Assembly (NCBI RefSeq): GCF_009389715.1
Contig: NC_052393.1
Span: 558,001-622,000, forward strand
From: Phoenix dactylifera
Lineage: Eukaryota > Streptophyta > Magnoliopsida > Arecales > Arecaceae
Direction: 5' to 3'
DNA length: 64,000 bases
A program made the translations under genes and the position numbers. The notes beneath the pieces are model-generated. The model searched no databases. It was not told the DNA's origin and worked only from the letters and a program-made list of their open reading frames with translations. Positions 48,419-61,600 of the stretch are shown piece by piece (the stretch's first letter is position 1; every line of letters starts with the position of its first letter).

Positions 48419-51400
48419 TTAGCTTGAGCTCTCTTCCTCCATAGAAAAGTCTGGTTCAGATGGCTTCCTCAACCCACAATCCGGCACCAATGAGACCTCG
48501 CCGCCTTCCCTCCTCGTGCTGGTCACCAAACGCTTCACGAACAGGGCCCCCTCCGGCCCCGGAACTGGCGCTCTCCGCGACTCCGTCAACTCGACCGGTG
48601 CCTCATCGAGTGGAAGCTCGGTCGAGGGCCTCCGGCGCTTATGCCGCCTCCATGCTGCTTGTATGAAGCACGCAGCCCAGGTGCGCCACTGGTGGGAGTA
48701 GAACCTGAACTTGTGCCGAAGTTGCTTGCTATGGAGCCTCCGGAACTGCGAGGCGACGAACTTGAGGTCATCGGCGACGAGCGCGAACGCTTCCACCTCC
48801 GACACGGCCTGGACGGTGCGCGTGGACGAGGGAAGGAAGGCCGCCGGACGGGGGTCGAGCGCCCACGTCAGTAGCTCCTCGCCGCAGAAATCGCCGGGCC
48901 CGATCCGGCAGCAGTTGAAGAAGCCGGTGCGGCCGCCGTTGGTGGTGTAGGAGTCGAGGTGTCCCCGGATGATGAACAGCATCTCGTTGACGGGGTCGAG
49001 CTCATGAACAACGTATGTGCCGTGCGTGTAGAGGGCCGGCTTCAGCCGCTCGCAGATGGCGTCCAGCATTCGCTCGTCCATCTGATCGAACAGCGGCACC
49101 TGCACCCAATTTATATGCTGAAATTAACACCCAGCATGCAAAGTCCGGGGATTTTTTTTTTTTAATAGAAAAAAAATCACTTTTACTTTTATATAAAGAC
49201 AAGAGAATTTAACTATAAAAAAAGACACACAGAAATCTCAGAGGACTTCCGGCGAAGTTCATTTGTTCTCCTTCCTTCTCTTTTCTAAATGACGAATAGG
49301 CGCGTCATCCCGACAAAGTTTGGTTAGCATGCATGCAGCAACTATCAAATAGATAATGGTTTTAAAGGTGGACACGTGTTCTCGAAAGTCAATGGTTGAC
49401 CTGGTGATTACGGTGCATGTTGACGTGTTGACTGGAAAATTGAAACAAACGGGCAGCCAGGGAGATGGATCCATCCTTACCCTTCGAACTAAGTCGAGGC
49501 ACAGATGGCGCTTGATGTCCTTGCGCAGATCCAGGGGAAGGCCCAGAAGCAGTTCTTCTTCGTCCACCCCTTGGGTTGCCACCCATGTATGCTCTTGGTA
49601 TCTCCGAATGGACTGCTTCAACTCTGGGGGCAGCTGCCGATGACGCATCCATTGCTCCGTGTCCGTCCTCTTAATCCTCCACTCCTCCAATCGGACTGTT
49701 GTTGCTTGGAGGTAGGACTGTCGAATAAACAAAAAAAAAAAAACCGAAAGAAGAAGGAGAAACAAGATTAATACTTGAAATATGCGGCACTTATCTTGTG
49801 TCAACTTTAATTACTAGTAGTCACTGGTCTCAACTTGGCGCTTTGATGACAACTATCGTTGCTCTTGCATCCCTTTGTTCTTATAGATCTTGTTCCCAGG
49901 TATTGGAACATGGAATTGTTTCTTCAATTATACAGTCCTATCATGGATTTCTTAATATGATGAATTGCTCGCTTGAAATCAGTATTGGCATGTGGAGCTT
50001 CCCCCTCTCTTGCTTCTTTCATGTTCGTGCATGCTTTGAAACTATTAATCATGAGCTAACACATCTTAAATTGGAATTTTATAGCCTTTGTGTTGAATAG
50101 ACGTTGGCTAGTCCATGAAAAAGGAACTGTCTATCATTTGGATTATTGAGCAATATTTGGATGCGTAAACTTACTTGCATATTGCCAATGAGCAATCCAA
50201 AGAGCACCAACCCAAGAATGGCGATGATAATGGCGAAGCTGTTTTCTCCTACATATGTGCTTGTCGAGAGATTTTGCCCCAAACAGCTGCAGAATATAAT
50301 GAATATCAGGCATACATGGTTCAGATTAAAACATTTTTAGGAAGATCCAGACATAATGCTTACCTTAGATTCTTCAGTCCCCACCAGAAGCAGTAGAAGT
50401 ACTTCTGGAGGAACGGTGAGGATGTGATATTAAAGTTCACTGCATCAGCATAGATCCCAAACTGATAGAAATTTTTATTAGGGTCACATAGATCTCTTAG
50501 ATTGCTCGATTGATACCACCTGTTCCTAGAATTGTCGATGCTTCGACAATTGAAGTATCGGTACTGACAAGATGGGCTTTCAAGACGGCAGGCCTCCATC
50601 CAGCATGCTTCTTGTCGCTCGATGGACAGAAGGTACCAACATGCTCCTAGCACCTACGCTCACGAGGCAAATAGATTGCTTAGAAGATCAAAAAAGAGAA
50701 ATTAATCTGAGGCAATCAGATTTTAATTTATATGTAGTTGGATCTTGTTGTCTGTTATCATGCACTCTCATTTTTAACTCAAGAGGATTTCATAAGAATA
50801 CAGTGATATGCAACTGAGAATTAGGAAAAAAAAAAACTTCTACCACCATTGATAAAATGTTCATGTTTATCATTATTTTCCAAAAGAATTACCATGCACT
50901 CAGGGAATCAAATACGAGAAGTGAAATAGGATCTACACTTCATGCAAACTCCATTGATGTCTTAACACACACAGATCTTGATGAGGTGTGGATTTTACTT
51001 ACATGGCTTGCGAGCATGTAGAGTACAAGGTTGTATGCAGCTCCTGCCCATGCAGTTTCAGTCATGACCCCTGATGTCTTTACAATTTGCTTTGAGAGTG
51101 GAAATATTAAGAACAGCCTTGGAAGGTATTGCAGGATGATGCTAAAGCGAAAAACGTTCTTCATGTGGACCATTGTGGAACCTTTTAGGCTGGGAATGAC
51201 GATCCACAGTAGAAACTGTCACCACGAATTCAAGATCAGTTCTCCGAAATGTAAGAAATGAATTCTTATTCCACAGCACGGCTCAGAACAAATTGAGAAA
51301 GTGGTAGGAGGTTTTGTACCTGGGGAAGAGGCAACGCAGCAATGAGGTCGAGACAGAAGCCCTTGGATTGATACCTTGAAGCAATCTTGCAAGAATCGAT

Positions 51401-52283
51401 AACAAGCTCGCCCCTCCCAAATACCCGAGAGGATGGAGCAACAAATGCTGTTCGATAGCGAACAAAGATTCGAACAGCATAGAATACATCTGCCAGGGAG
51501 CGCAGCACTGTGAGAGCTACTTCAAGTGGTATCTCTATTTCTATGCACTCTGTTTTCTGAGTTCCGGGCAAGTAAAAAAACAGAGGGTCGAGGAAGAGTG
51601 AGATCAGGCATGCCACCAAGAAGGTTTTGTTCCACCGTTGAATTATGCGTCCATGAGGATCTAAGAACTTCTTCTCGTCGTTCATTAAAGATTCATAATC
51701 CTCCGAGAAGACTCGAGAGAGCAGTGTCTCTTTGAATGATCTGCAGGACTTCCGAGGACAGAACATGGATCCTGGTTTACGTCTCCACGCCCCATAAATG
51801 CTGTTGGCGTGTTTGGCCGAATTGTTTGAATTGCATTTTGTTGATGTTGCAACTTCAACATCATCATCATCATCATCATCATCATCATAAAATCTGAAAA
51901 ACATCCGAAAAAGGTGAAGGTAATATCCTCTTGTGAGGACTTAAAGAGTGCAATAAAAAGCGAACTGCTTCAAGGTACTCGATCCATTTATCCTTCCTAG
52001 AATTGGAAGAAAAAAGCTAAGGACTATATAAGAAATTCTCATGTCGATCGAATGGTTCTCAGATATCGCACATTCAAAATTCATCTCTCGCTACCATGAA
52101 TTTCATAACAAAGTAAAGGATTTGTGCTATTTTTTTTATATTCACAGAAAGCTGAACTCAATCTACTTCCTTTTGTATTGAATTAACTGGAAGGTATTAA
52201 CGCATCTAAGAAGAGAAGCAATTCCAAGTCAGAAACAGTTGACGATAAGCTCACCTGACAGATCTTGAGCTACCATAAGCCAT
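48419..52283 (-). CDS. Cyclic nucleotide-gated ion channel, group III (CNGC14-18-like)
   Basis: Seven exons join in phase: 52283-52255, 51893-51320, 51215-51003, 50653-50364, 50286-50175, 49717-49481 and 49099-48419. They encode 711 residues, a normal CNGC length. The start MAYGSSRSVRF resembles CNGC15/17. S1 lies near 97-119 and S2 near 132-155. The plant pore triplet GQN is at 372-374, within NLSCLGQNLSTSTY. The C-linker follows, with RLEEWRIKR and DLRKDIKRHLCLDLVRR. The cyclic-nucleotide-binding domain starts near 486 and contains the phosphate-binding cassette GPGDFCGEELLTWALDP. An IQ calmodulin-binding motif (CFIQAAWRRHKRR) lies at about 629-641. CNGCs are plasma- or nuclear-membrane cation channels that feed calcium signals. 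Oddities: nine Asp at 13-21 from a GAT repeat, and HELDPVNEM where relatives usually have REGDPV. The last exon is GC-rich. Confidence 0.95.
51858..51885. repeat. In-frame GAT repeat encoding nine Asp
   Basis: Nine GAT codons in the second CNGC exon give Asp 13-21. A trinucleotide run of this kind may vary in length between individuals without breaking the frame. Confidence 0.9.
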
Positions 52284-52334
52284 TGTGTCTTGTGACGACT
52301 CCTCTTCTGTGTCATCAATCTATTGCCTGCTTAT

Positions 52335-52519
52335 ATGTCGTTGCAGCATGAAGGCATCGAAACTCCAGAAAGGGACCACAATTCGATTCTTATCCATAAG
52401 AATAAAAAGGTACCCTAGTTTATGTGTCATTGCAGGATGAAGGCATCGAAACACGAGGCGTCGAACTCCAGAAAGGGACGCACTTCATTTCTCATCCATA
52501 AGAATAAAAAAGTATCCTA
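52335..52519. repeat. Tandem duplication just upstream of the CNGC start
   Basis: Units 52335-52414 and 52422-52519 (period 87) share GATGAAGGCATCGAAAC, AACTCCAGAAAGGGAC and CATCCATAAGAATAAAAA; the second has a short extra segment. They lie 50-235 bp upstream of the start codon, in leader or promoter. Confidence 0.85.
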
Positions 52520-53050
52520 CAACTACTTTCACCAGGGATCCTGTGAATAGAACAACCTAGTTGCATTAAAAGCTCTGGAGATCCTTCCCTTGTGGACCTC
52601 AAACATATGGTTTGGAACATGTGACTACTGATATATTTATTACATCTCCTTTTCTCTAAGACTCTTAAATTAGCAACGTAGCACGTCTATGAATCTATCG
52701 AAGATGGGATCGCTCTTAGTAATTGTTCTCCTTTTCATTCTCTCCTTTTTCCCTCTAGAAGTTTTGCTTCTTCAGGTGACAGTAGATGAAGCCTAGTTTA
52801 ATCCTGCTAGGGTTTCGTGCATGAAGCCAATTGTTTTGATAAATGTTGTTATGAACGGATCATATGGAGGCCAAGTTTTGAAACCATCTCAAAATGTTAC
52901 CATAATGAAGCCAAAGAAGTTTAAAATTAAATTGAGGAGATTATCTCTCATCCTTTTTCTTAGATACCCATTCCGCCGAAGCATTTGGATCACTTTTAAA
53001 ACTTGCCTCGATATTAGAGGCCGGCCAACAAATTTGCATTCCTTGTAGAC
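52520..53050. other. Intergenic, decayed sequence
   Basis: An open frame at 52821-53048 (plus, ATG start) shows no known domain and may be the decayed upstream part of the LINE remnant that follows. Confidence 0.3.
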
Positions 53051-53059
53051 TCTGTGGAG

Positions 53060-53410
53060 GATAGAAATTTCAGCTTGCCTGGGAAAATCTTGGGATCGGC
53101 TTCTGATGGCTTTGTTTTGGCATATATGGCTCCATCGGAATTGTAGGTTATTCCTTTGCAGCAGGCAGTATTCTACATTCTCAGTTCTGTAGAAAACCAT
53201 ACAAGCTTTTTATTTTTGGCACAATCTCGGGCCTGTAAAAATTAAAGATGGGCACAACAAGACGTGGAATTTTCTTTTTTTTTTAGTGACTAATTCTTAT
53301 TTTGTCTGTCTTTGTTTGGAGGCTTCTTATCTCTCTTCTTCTTATACGTAATTTTCTCCACTAATGAATTTGGGGAATTATTTGGCTTCCCCCTTTTATA
53401 CAAAAAAAAA
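53060..53410 (+). mobile_element. LINE (L1-type) 3' remnant with poly-A
   Basis: Translation at 53109-53153 gives ALFWHIWLHRNCRLF, matching the W-IW-RN-R(I/L)F motif at the C-terminus of plant LINE reverse transcriptase proteins. Further on, ACTAATGAATTTGGGGAATT and a final A run near 53401-53410 resemble the 3' UTR end of plant L1 elements. Confidence 0.5.
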
Positions 53411-53419
53411 ATATTTTTG

Positions 53420-55620
53420 CTTTACTAATAAAATTATTATCAGCTAGCATGAGATATTATGAATATTTTATATCTAATTTAATGCCGGCATGTGTGTCCG
53501 AAAATTTTTATGAAAGAATTTGTTTTAGTAGTATTTTGCTTTGAAGACCAATTATTCGATTGTATAGTTTTGTTCATAAATTAAGAATTATTCTAATGCT
53601 CACGTCTCATTGCTTAACAACTAAAGGTTTTTGATTTGTGCCCTAGACGTGCACTCTCAATCATTTGGATTTGGATAATTATAGTATAGGAAGATCTATT
53701 TCATTCTCTTGGAAAAAAAAAAATCTGTGTTTTGCTGTTCATAGCTCATAGTCCGTACTTTGTTATACTTTGGTACCAGCCATTCAACTACTAATGACAT
53801 CCTCCTTTCTTTAAAACAATGAGCAGAGAGGAATATCAACTCCTACAACCATGATTCATGGATCTAGATCTTAATCATCCGTGAATTAATACTATGCAAT
53901 TTATTGGTTGAATTTGTTTTTGTTTTTAATATGCTAAGGTTTGACCTTTGAATAAAAGATTCACTCCCTCTAGGATCCGGATTTCCAAGTTGGCTGTAGA
54001 TTTGGCAAGTCTAGAATTTAAAAAAGTACAATATTTGACTTACATAAGAAATTAAATTTTATAATCTAAAAGTATGTTGGAATAATCATGCTGAAAATTT
54101 TATTGGATTCATGGATTGGACTAGTACAACAAGCAAAATTATAGAATTAGAAGTTCTAAATGGATCGAAGTGAGATTGCAACGGACGTAGAGTCACAACG
54201 ATGTGGCTGCTGCGATGTGGTTTCTTGATTAAAAGATTGGGTGAGCTGCATATAATAGTAACACTCTAGACTCTAAAGAGACTACAATGAAATAATCCTC
54301 TTGCATGATATGTACTAGTCCCGCTATGCGCCATGTTCAAAGTGGGTATTGTTGGAAGTTGGAACTGAAGAAATTCACTGCATATAACTTTCTTTTGAAT
54401 GTAATTTAGTCCCTCATGTCATGCCCAAACTGTTACATGTGTAACTCCCTCATGCCAATTTGAACTAATCCTGGCATTTGGACTACCCACGATTAATTTT
54501 GATCTGAGGAATCCTACAACATCTCTGTAGTGGCTCCAATTAGAGGAGGATTCCTATTTCTTCAGCTGTTTGGAGCCGGTGTACCAAAAAAAAAAAAAAA
54601 CCCGCCTCCTCCTTCCGGATTTCTCCACTCTCCAACAAAGAACATCATCTACTCCATCCTCAGGAGTTAGTAGGATTTGTTGCAGAAATTTCATCTGGAA
54701 ACCATTGAATGAAACGGTCAGCTGTAGGATTCTCCTGGAGCAGAGCCATATTGTAAGTGACAACCGTCATACAAATAGGAGTGGTACAGACCAAGGTCGA
54801 GTAATGCAGACAATGGAAGTACGAGCAATCTCATAAATGATTTGAAGACTTTTGTATCTTTAATGTGCAACTATATAAGCTCTGTATCCTGACTTGAGTC
54901 GGCTTTTTTTTCCTAAAAGAATAGATCAATATCTCTAGCCCCCCATTAACCAAATAAAGTTGCCACTAATAGCTTGAGAAAAAATGGAGAATAGTTGAAC
55001 CAATCCCCAAGAAAATGATATATTCTTGGTTCGAAGCACCTGAGAGAGGAGAATTTGACTCCATAATAAGACGACCAGCAACCTAACTAATGACAGCAGT
55101 CCACCAAGAATGCAAGAGGAATACCCAGACGAACACCAAGTTCTTCGACCTCTGCATCGGAAACTTAGCATGTCACTCGTTGCCCTCGTCATATTGGACC
55201 ACGACAGCCGGCCATCATCCATCATTGCATCATATATAATTATAATGAGATATTAAGTAACAATAATCTTTTCATCTAAAAGAACTAAATAATGATCATC
55301 ATCTAATTCTAATGATCTTTAACTTATCTTTAATTCTAAAATTTACAGTGCCTACTTCTTAGCATTTTGATTTAAATTAAAAAGAATAACCAATGAGAGA
55401 TGTTATCAAAACAACCCTAACTGGTTCTCTATCAAGTCGACGTGTATCACTCATTCAATTCACACAAGTGCTATGGAAAAGAATTATAGGTTGTATATAT
55501 TCTGATGGTGTTTTTTCCTCTGATATGTTCAATAATTTAGTTGTTCATAACACAAACTCTCATGATGAATATACAAATGGAAAATCAAACAGCTCTCTTA
55601 CGATGAATATGCAACATTTA
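53420..55620. other. Intergenic between synaptotagmin and CNGC
   Basis: AT-rich, no conserved coding block. An A run with purine/pyrimidine asymmetry lies near 54585-54600. The frame at 55393-55692 overlaps the last synaptotagmin exon antisense and is not credible. Confidence 0.4.
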
Positions 55621-55631
55621 TGGCCATATCA

Positions 55632-58600
55632 TCAAATAGTGCTCCATTTAATCTCAATGTCTATGATTCCATTCCTCGAATTTATCAAATGATATCTTTC
55701 GTTTATGCGGCCGTTGTTGACAACATCTGAAAGATTGATATCTACGTGCCCCATTGATTCCTATGGCATTAAAAAAGAGGTGAAAATTAGAAGGGAATAA
55801 CATAAAGGAAAATAAAAACAAAGAGGACTGTCTGGGATTTTCCTAACCTTTCCATGAAAGCTGAAACCTCTTCGTTTGCTCATCACTTCTATGTGAATTT
55901 TCTCATCTATAGGGGCTTCCTCTAACATGAACTGGAATTCTTCACTCCATCTGGGATCCCTGCTTTTCTTAATCATCTGAATATAGAAGAAATATTGAGA
56001 TGCTTATCAACATAAAAATTGACAATAGAGGTAACAAGGGTACTTGCTGTTGTAAAACATGCGATTTCTAAATTATGAAATAAAGGGGGACAAATGGATC
56101 ATTCACTTTTACATCAAAAAATGACCTTTCACCTCCTTTTCGAAACAAAAAGCTTCACATAAGTTACAAATTTGACATGCCTTGTGATCGTAATATACAC
56201 CAGGTATAAAAAGATAGAAACAATGCTCAAATCAATGACAAAAACAAGACATAAAGATGTCCTATGTGAAATGGAGTCATTTTGATCAGATTTGAATCAA
56301 GCATAAAGAATAACTGACAGGGGAGAAGGGGAAAAAGTTTAAGAGCATAGGAGTTCCAAATAATAGGCTTCTCCAAACCAATGACAGAAGATGAATCATC
56401 TTAGCAGGCTCAAATAAAAGTGGAAGATAGCATCAGATTTGGTAGCATCAAACTAGTTGGAACAAACAAGATAAAAAGATTCCACATGAGAATTAAATTG
56501 AACTTTGTGGAAAGGATAGTTAAAAAGGAAGGTCATGTCAGGAAGTACTTGTTTACTTAAAAAGAAACAAATTAGAAAACAGATATCCAAACAGTCATAG
56601 CACCAAAAAAATGTAGACAGGTCTTGTATAACTAATATTAAATACTAATGATACCATTTGACAAAATGTCAAGCCACAAAATGCTGGCATTAAACTCAAA
56701 TGCGGATAGAGGATTAAAATGGAAGATGCGTTACAACCAGAAAATAAAGCAAAGGATGAGGGAAAACATTTTTTTTTTAAAAACAAAAAGAAATGTTAAT
56801 TTGATACACAAGATTTAGACACCCAAGAAGAAAAGGGGTTAGAGGTTAGAGGTCCACTGTTAAAACAGCAGGGATACAAGCATGAACATGCATGCGTGCA
56901 CAAAAAAAAAGAAAAGAAAAGAAAAGAAAAGGTCTGGTGGTTAGAGATCCGCTGAGAATAATAGTGACATGCTCATACAATACATGCACAAAAGTAAGCA
57001 GGAGTTTGAGGTTCACTAATAGAACAGTGCATGCACACACGCACGCACAAGAAAAATCCTGTATTTCCTTTTTTTGTGTGTTTGGGCGGTTGGGGATACA
57101 CATCCACTTATAGAACAATAGTGATACACAACAAGTGAGAATGATCACACATGCATGCATGCAAGAAGGGGTTGAAGAACCACTAAAAAAGCAGCAATGA
57201 TATATATCAACAGGCACACATTGCCAACACAGCAAGAGACATAACCAGTCATCAATTAGCTTACTTATGGCAAATAGACAGATGAACTGCAAGATAAAAT
57301 GTTGGAAAAGGATTGTAAAGTAGAAAATCTCACTCAATATATGTTAAACACCTCAATGATGATGTATTAAGTCAGAGAGTGACAGCCAAGTACACACATG
57401 CAACCAAGAAAACAGCAATAAATTATAGTTCGCCAACATTAAGAATGATAGCTCAATAAGTGATTTAAACTCACCTTAGTTTTCTTCTTTTCTCCTCTGA
57501 AAAGGATCAGTGCATAAGGGTTATTGTGATGCTTTCCTTCTACATTTTCGGCACTTTCAATGGTTACCAACAAAACCCCACCATCAGACGATATATCATG
57601 GGAAGCCCAGCTGATGCTACTATGCTTAACATCTCCATCTAAAGGACCACTCAACCTGCCATTTTCTTCTTTAAAAAGATCAAACGTCAACTCCACTACA
57701 AGCTTTCCTCTGTTTCTTTTATTTTGTAGATCATTGGGGTTCAAGTTCTTGAGAAGATCAACCGTGAACGTCTTCATCTCATGAGGAGTAAGCAAGCGAA
57801 GGGGAATTACTTGCATGCCCAGCTTATCATGCATTTTAACCTATCAATTGCATACAAACGACTGCAAATTTAGATATAACATCCAGTCATTCACAAGAAT
57901 AAAAAATGAAAAACATGTATGAATTAACATATGCAGGGAGCTAAACCTTTTCCCAGTCATAGACATGCAGCTCAAGAACTTGAGTCTCAGGGTCTTTCAC
58001 TATAAGCTTGAACTGTTCATTCCATTCAGGATTCAGATTACTCATCTTTATCGAGGTTTTCTTCGATGGTAGTCTCTCCCCACTCAGTCTGAGCTTAACA
58101 TATGGATCGGATTTACCAAGGAAATCCATTTTGCGTAGATTAAGTGCACGAACAACCTTCACACGTAATATACCAACAGGCTTCTTTGTGGCTCCACTAT
58201 AAAAAGGAGATATCACAACTTCAGACCATCCGATCAATAATAATTATGTAACAGTTTCTCTACGAAGCATACTGTTGAAATCAATCAACAAAATGGAATG
58301 CAATTATTTATTAGGATATTTCAAAACATTCGAGAATTAACATCATAACTTAACTAGGCAAGTCAGTGCGACATCTCAAGGTGAGTCTGCAAGAAACCTG
58401 TTTTTTTCCACACTGCAAGCATCAAAAAACCTGTTTTGTATAGGTGACATTTAGATATTTACTTCTTTCTTGATTTTTGACATTCCATTTCTAGAAGCAC
58501 CAAGAAAGTGTTGTCATAATCCCAGATCAATAGAACAATTGGAAGAACTAAAACTGATCATTAAAACATAAAAGATAATCATGCAGAATTGTTGCACTTG

Positions 58601-61600
58601 AAGCTCACCTAGCACCATCTAGAATTGGTACTTCCAGAACTTTGGGCCAATGGTAGAGATTTGAAATTTGTGCTGCAACCGTTTCCTGTAAATGGCAGAC
58701 AAGAATCATAGAAGAGCAGTTAGTTCTACTTTTATAAAGACTTTGTTCTACATGCTAATACATGATTTTAGACTAAACTTTCATTTTCATTAAATTACAA
58801 AGAAAAGTAAGCAACCACACCAAATTCTCTCTTCAATTCCTTATTGGAGTGCATTTGTATCCATGTGCACATGTATGTATCTTCATAAGTAGAGAAGAGA
58901 AATTCTAACATGGTTATCCTATAACGACTTATAGGAAATCCAAATCAATGGCACACCATTTATCATGATCCACAAGACCCTAAATACCTATCAAAAAATT
59001 CAAATGCTTTGACAAGCTATATATTTACATCATGTGATTAGTAAACCATCAGTTCTCTTTTTTGAGAAACATGGAGGGAATGCCCTCGCTCTTTGATCAG
59101 TGATTCACCGGCCACTAGATCCACCAGGGTTTGAACACTGGACCTCTTTCCAAGTGATAGAGATGCTAACCAGCTGAACTAGCAGATTTTCAGTAACAAA
59201 CAGTTATCTTAGTCTATGATTTGAGGATATCCCAATCAATCTTAATCTATGATTTGGGGTTATCCTAACCACAAGAATTTTAGCCTATATTTGAAGGTAC
59301 TATGAAACAAACTGAGTAAATCATCCATGCATTGTTGCATAGGGAAAAACTACTTAGCTACATTTTCAGAACATTAAATCCAACACCACATGAGCATATG
59401 TTTGTGTATTTATCTAGAAATACGTATATTTATCAAGAGATAACCTTACAGACTTAGAAACATCCCAAATAAATCTACGAGGAAAGAACTCATAGCAAGG
59501 TTTGCTGAACCAGTACCAGAGGGCGTACCGGCCACTAGTTCGGCATAATACGGGTTCGTACCGTGTTGTTCTGAGATGTTTTGGACCTTTTTTATATTTT
59601 CAAATTTTGAATTGAAGTTGGCAGATGGTTTGTTGAGTTCACAAATAAAAGTCAGCAAATGGTTTGCTCACTTCAATTTGAGATTTGAACATAAAAAGGA
59701 GTTCGAAATAGAGGACCGCAATTGCGATCCTCTACTTCGTTCCCTTTCTCCCCTATTCCACAAACAAAGATTCATTCCCTTTCTCCCCTGTTCCAAAGCG
59801 AAGACAATAGAGACCGGTCCGAAACAAAGATGGCAATGTCGAGAAAACCCCACTGGGGAAGAGGGAGAAGGAGAGGGAGGAAGAGAGAGGGAGAGAGGGG
59901 GCGGAAGAGAGACGGAGGGAGAGATAAGGGGCTTAACGGGGGTCAGAGATGAAGAAACTAAGCGAACAAAAGTGGAAACTCTTGAACTGCCTTTTATATC
60001 GTTTCGATGTGGCGAAGTTAAGGACCGGTTTGGTTCGGTATGCACCGAACCACCCGATTCGGGATGGTTAGGTGAACCTTGACTCATAGTAACGCTGGAG
60101 TTAGGGAATGTGGTGGCAACAAGCTTAGTCAAAGCCTTGTTGACATGGTTTACTCATTAGTTAGGAGGTGGAGATGGCACTAGAGGAAAGAAGAGGTAAG
60201 ATGTGGCCATAGTGGAGCTACTGGTGAAGAGAATGGAGGGTGTTGCTGATGAGATAGTAGAATGTCAAGGGATATGATGACTTGGCCAAGCTTGAAGATT
60301 AGACATTTGATAGAGCATAGAGAGAAGGGTAAGGTCGAAGTCAAAAAGCTTAGCAACACTAATTTACTCATGCATGAAAAGGACTTTAAGAGATACTAGA
60401 GGAAGGTGAGGGATAAGGTCTAGCCTATGTCATAGCCTGTGGATCAAGCCAAAGTGTAAGCGAGGGGAATGAGGGCAGTGAATAACACGGATTTAGAAGA
60501 GAATGAGTGTGTGGAGAGAAATAAGAATGATGGATTTGGAATGGGCGATGGGAAGATGGGTTTAGGCCCTTTTTTTGTCAGGATTGATAAAGAGTAGTGG
60601 GGAGGGGAGGTTGGACCACAATTATGTAATTATATGCATTGTAAAGATAAAACATTAAAATATATTGCTCACATGCCACATGCATGACATAAAATAATTT
60701 AGTAATTGCATATTTTCAATTACTATAAATCCACAAGATCTTTTACTTGCATGATTGGCATAAACTAAGATTGAGCTAAATTGTTTCTCTATGTGCACTT
60801 GACTCCTTGTATATTTTGTATCCTTTGATCTTGCATATCTTCATTCATAAGAAATACTAATATTAGAACAGGTTTACATGTTTACGATTTCCACGCTTAA
60901 GATACAATAAACCGTAAGTAATTCCTACAAGTCTTAATGTTAGAATCTTAAACCAAACCAGCTAGTGATCCAAGAGGATCACCAAAACCATGGTTCATAT
61001 AAGTCCCACATGGGCAAGTACCAAAAAAAACAAAATCTGGTGCAGCATTTACTAATCCACCCTTTAATCATTCAGTGTAATATACTAATATCCAAAAGCC
61101 AGAATTCCCCACCTGATGCCTGACTTCAGCGTTTAAGGTGTCAGAACATGTTGACAAGCACTATAGTGGGTCAAGCTGGTGAACAATTGTTATGGTCATT
61201 GTCACTTACTATATATGCTAAGTTCAATTGGAACATAACTCCTAATCTGAAAAAAATTCAACGAGAGATGCACTACAGTTGGGATTCCCCTCTCCCCTTC
61301 CATCAAAAAAGAAAGAAAAGAAAAACAAAATGGATAAATTTTATTGTTTATAATCAATCTGAGTTACTATTATTAAGTAGACACTACCTCCTTCTCTGAC
61401 TAGTATAAAAGAAGGGCACTGTGATCCTTTGCTAGCCTCTTAAGGAGAGGTTTCATGACCTAAGAGGTGACTATCCTGCTTGCAATTTTCCACAAATATT
61501 TCTTGATTCTCCTATCCTTTTCTTTCGACTTATTAGAAATTCAAGTAAAGCTGACTGGAGGAGAAATTTGATCATCATCTATATTTAAAAGAAAGAACGT

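Noticed and set aside
56846..57337. 163-codon frame in a synaptotagmin intron
   Set aside because: It is produced by stop-poor tandem repeats rich in TGCATGC and CACA; the hydrophobic, Cys-rich translation has no motif.
59120..59183. Possible tRNA gene on the minus strand
   Set aside because: Same reasoning: boxes without cloverleaf pairing, and a SINE-like 3' end.
59576..60132. Overlapping 168- and 154-codon frames on opposite strands
   Set aside because: Both lie mostly in the purine-rich interior of the hAT-like element; the low-complexity Arg/Glu and Ser/Pro translations are not credible proteins.
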